Shown: positions 62,270-64,000 of the stretch, piece by piece
How the letters are laid out: each line of letters begins with the position of its first letter
How positions within the stretch are numbered: the stretch's first letter is position 1
Source of the DNA: CAXBGS01 sp963975425
GTDB lineage: Bacteria; Planctomycetota; Planctomycetia; Pirellulales; Pirellulaceae
Direction: 5' to 3'
Length of the DNA: 64,000 nucleotides
NCBI GenBank assembly: GCA_963975425.1
Contig: CAXBGS010000007.1
Coordinates: forward strand, 329,963-393,962
Notes under the pieces: generated by a model
What the model saw: the letters and a program-made list of their open reading frames with translations, nothing else
The model's database searches: none
Told to the model about the DNA's origin: nothing
Made by a program: the position numbers and the translations under genes

Positions 62270-62644
62270 CGCACCTACCTGAATGCAAAGTCGTTGCCCG
62301 CTCGGCAAACGTTCCCTGATTTCACGTACTCATCGACCGAGCTGACTCATCGACTCAGCAGGCGACCAACGAAACGACAAATTGGCACACCTGTTGCTCG
62401 ACGATTGCTAGAGCGAATCGGATGCCGATTTGGCATCTCTCAATCTGTACAAAGGTCTCTTGAGTATCGATTTCGTCAAGATTTGCGGAGTTTGCTTGCC
62501 GTGTTGGTCATCGACGACGAGCCGGCGCAAACTATTGACGCTACTTGTTTCGAAAAGATTCGGACCGATCAACCGCGATTCGTTTTACGCCTTGGTTTCG
62601 GCTTAGTCCCGCATCGCGATCGGTCTATTTGTCGCGCTGGAGAC
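62270..62644. other. Intergenic region between two minus-strand genes
   Basis: About 375 bp with no gene on the minus strand; the plus frame at 62171-62656 is partly antisense to the kinase gene and has no support. It presumably contains the kinase promoter and the terminator of the Calx-beta gene. Confidence 0.4.
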
Positions 62645-64000
62645 CTAGAGCGTTGATAGCTCAAGGAGCGCGAGGAAGTCTTCCGTTTCTGACATGAGAT
62701 CGTCTGAATTCGGTTGATAGGTGTCGAGCCAGTTGTTTGCGCGATCAGGGTGCAAATTTTCCAGCTCGCTGAATGACACGGCCAAGTCGGAAGCGTTAAG
62801 TATCGTTGATTCGACCGCGTGAACGACCTCGGCAAGGAGGAAGGTCGGAGTCACGCTGCGTACTTGGTTGGATTCACCCTCTCCTGTTTGAGACGTTCGG
62901 CTCAGATGATTGATCACGCGTAGAGCGTCGAGAGAGGTAATAGCTCCATCGGAATTCACATCCAGGAAATTATTGGAGGCGGCGCCGCCTTCTTCGGGTT
63001 CGGCTGTGCCTTGCGTCTTCAAGCGATTGACAACGGCGAGCACGTCCTGGGCCGATGTTGAGCCATCTCCATTTGTATCTGTCGGTTGGAAGAGGTTGGT
63101 TTGCACACGGGTAAGTGCCCCTTTTCCTGCGGAAGAACGAACCCAGTAAATCCGTTCAAAGTTGTCGGCTGGCAAGACGAGAGCGTAGGGACCGCCCGCA
63201 TCAAGCGATGCTCGGAATAGACCGTTGATGGTTTCGCCCACCGGATTGAAGTTGCCATCGATGATTGTCAGCGTGGAACCTTGCGCGGCGAAGCCGATCG
63301 TCCCAACGGTAACGACGGTCGCTTCGGAGACAGTGAACATCATGCCCGTCGCCAGGCCGTCACCCGGTATCACGTGTGGGCGGGCGACCTCATGGGGAGC
63401 GAGCATCCGTGTTTGAGTGGGGCGATCGTCGTCTCGGATCGTTCCGGTATCGGAGGATGTAGCAAGGGTGCTGCCGGTCGGACTGGACAACGTCACTGTA
63501 AAGTCTTCGTTGGACTCAATCGTCGCGTCGCCGCGGACGGAAATCGAAATCACTTTCGAAGTTTCATTGGCTGCAAAACTGACGTTGCCCGACGGCAAGG
63601 TTCCACCAAAGTCGGCTGCGTCGGCAGCATTGGCTCCGCTCCCGGTAACCGCGTAATTGACCGTCGAGGCGCCACTGAGATCGCTACCGGCACGGGTCAC
63701 TGTAAAGGTGAATGAGGTGTTGCCGGAATTGCCTTCGTTTTTGGCGGCCTCGGTTGCCGCGATCGACAACGTGGGAGCGACCACAGCAGTATCGTCATTG
63801 TTGATGGTGCCGGTGGCCGATGATGTGGCAAGGGTGCTGCCGGTCGGACTGGACAACGTCACCGTGAATCCTTCACCAGACTCGACAGTCGTGTCACCGC
63901 TGACGGGAACGGAAATCACTTTCGAAGTTTCATTGGCTGCAAAGGTGACGTTGCCCGACGGCAAGGTTCCACCAAAGTCGGCTGCGTCGGCAGCATTGGC
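62645..64000 (-). CDS. Calx-beta / dockerin surface protein, N-terminus cut by window edge
   Basis: The last 450 residues of a large exported protein. Two Calx-beta repeats are complete or nearly so (IAATEAAKNEGNSGNTSFTF; GDATIESNEDFTVTLSSPTG; TLATSSDTGTIRDDD), followed by a beta domain of unknown type and two EF-hand-like dockerin segments (TDTNGDGSTSAQDVLAVVNR; LDVNSDGAITSLDALRVINH). Calx-beta domains bind Ca2+ and mediate adhesion; dockerins bind Ca2+ and anchor proteins. The frame is open to base 64000 and beyond, so the start is outside the window. Giant proteins of this kind are typical of planctomycete surfaces. Confidence 0.9.
   Translation of the reverse strand, partial: ANAADAADFGGTLPSGNVTFAANETSKVISVPVSGDTTVESGEGFTVTLSSPTGSTLATSSATGTINNDDTAVVAPTLSIAATEAAKNEGNSGNTSFTFTVTRAGSDLSGASTVNYAVTGSGANAADAADFGGTLPSGNVSFAANETSKVISISVRGDATIESNEDFTVTLSSPTGSTLATSSDTGTIRDDDRPTQTRMLAPHEVARPHVIPGDGLATGMMFTVSEATVVTVGTIGFAAQGSTLTIIDGNFNPVGETINGLFRASLDAGGPYALVLPADNFERIYWVRSSAGKGALTRVQTNLFQPTDTNGDGSTSAQDVLAVVNRLKTQGTAEPEEGGAASNNFLDVNSDGAITSLDALRVINHLSRTSQTGEGESNQVRSVTPTFLLAEVVHAVESTILNASDLAVSFSELENLHPDRANNWLDTYQPNSDDLMSETEDFLALLELSTL
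63470..64000. repeat. Direct repeat, period 366 bp, in the Calx-beta gene
   Basis: The segment around 63470-63640 returns at 63836-64000 with few differences; anchor words GGTGCTGCCGGTCGG and GTTGCCCGACGGCAAGG are both offset by 366 bp (122 codons). It reflects recent duplication of Calx-beta units, probably continuing past the window. Confidence 0.85.

Overview
The window looks like the chromosome of a planctomycete, probably of the Rhodopirellula/Pirellulales kind. The signs are clustered secreted sulfatases, a prepilin-type DUF1559 protein, a DUF1552 remnant, an ECF-sigma/Ser-Thr-kinase protein, a dockerin/Calx-beta surface protein, moderate GC and weak Shine-Dalgarno sites at most genes. 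All assignments come from reading the sequence and translations; no database search was run.

Layout. (1) 1-16476 is a heavy-metal efflux region. Most genes are on the minus strand: a CDF transporter, a periplasmic HMA protein, a His/Cys lipoprotein, two RND pumps of the CzcA/CusA type with their CzcB/CusB adaptors, a Cys-rich secreted protein and an anti-sigma-like membrane protein. Two exported CPVSG/CCxGC metal-binding proteins are divergent. A four-helix-bundle (S23/avd-like) gene sits between cusB-like and cusA-like genes, flanked by inverted repeats. (2) 16509-34171 is an accessory island. It holds an AlbA_2 protein, a 3' fragment of an initiator tRNA, an AbiEi/AbiEii type IV toxin-antitoxin pair in an operon with a serine recombinase, and a five-gene ADP-ribose operon (two macrodomains, a PTP-like phosphatase, an ADP-ribosylglycohydrolase and a frameshifted M28 peptidase). 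It also has a ferredoxin, a sigma factor fused to a protein kinase followed by a metallophosphoesterase, a six-fold zinc-ribbon protein with a HEPN RNase domain, a recombinase/helicase pseudogene junction and a TacA/TacT toxin-antitoxin pair. Three diverged copies of a roughly 300-390 bp repeat lie at 18.9, 22.2 and 33.8 kb, and the last coincides with truncation of a DUF1559 gene.

(3) 34931-45562 has decayed fragments, four tandem sulfatase genes (two intact, two truncated), a multi-domain secreted esterase-like protein and a two-gene membrane-protein operon. (4) 45836-56321 is a proteostasis cluster: GroEL/GroES, an HtrA/Deg protease, a PDZ protein, three Hsp20 proteins and a GrpE-like protein. 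(5) 56322-59766 holds a GT4 glycosyltransferase and a glycogen-debranching-type enzyme. (6) 59810-64000 holds a hybrid histidine kinase with two receivers and an HPt domain, and the C-terminal part of a Calx-beta/dockerin surface protein cut by the window edge.

The metal genes form one detoxification unit: cytoplasmic CDF export, two trans-envelope RND systems and several periplasmic metal-binding proteins. The least ordinary items are the six-zinc-ribbon/HEPN protein, the sigma-kinase fusion with a 23-bp inverted repeat in its linker, the macro-macro-phosphatase-ARH-peptidase operon, and the four-helix-bundle gene between inverted repeats.
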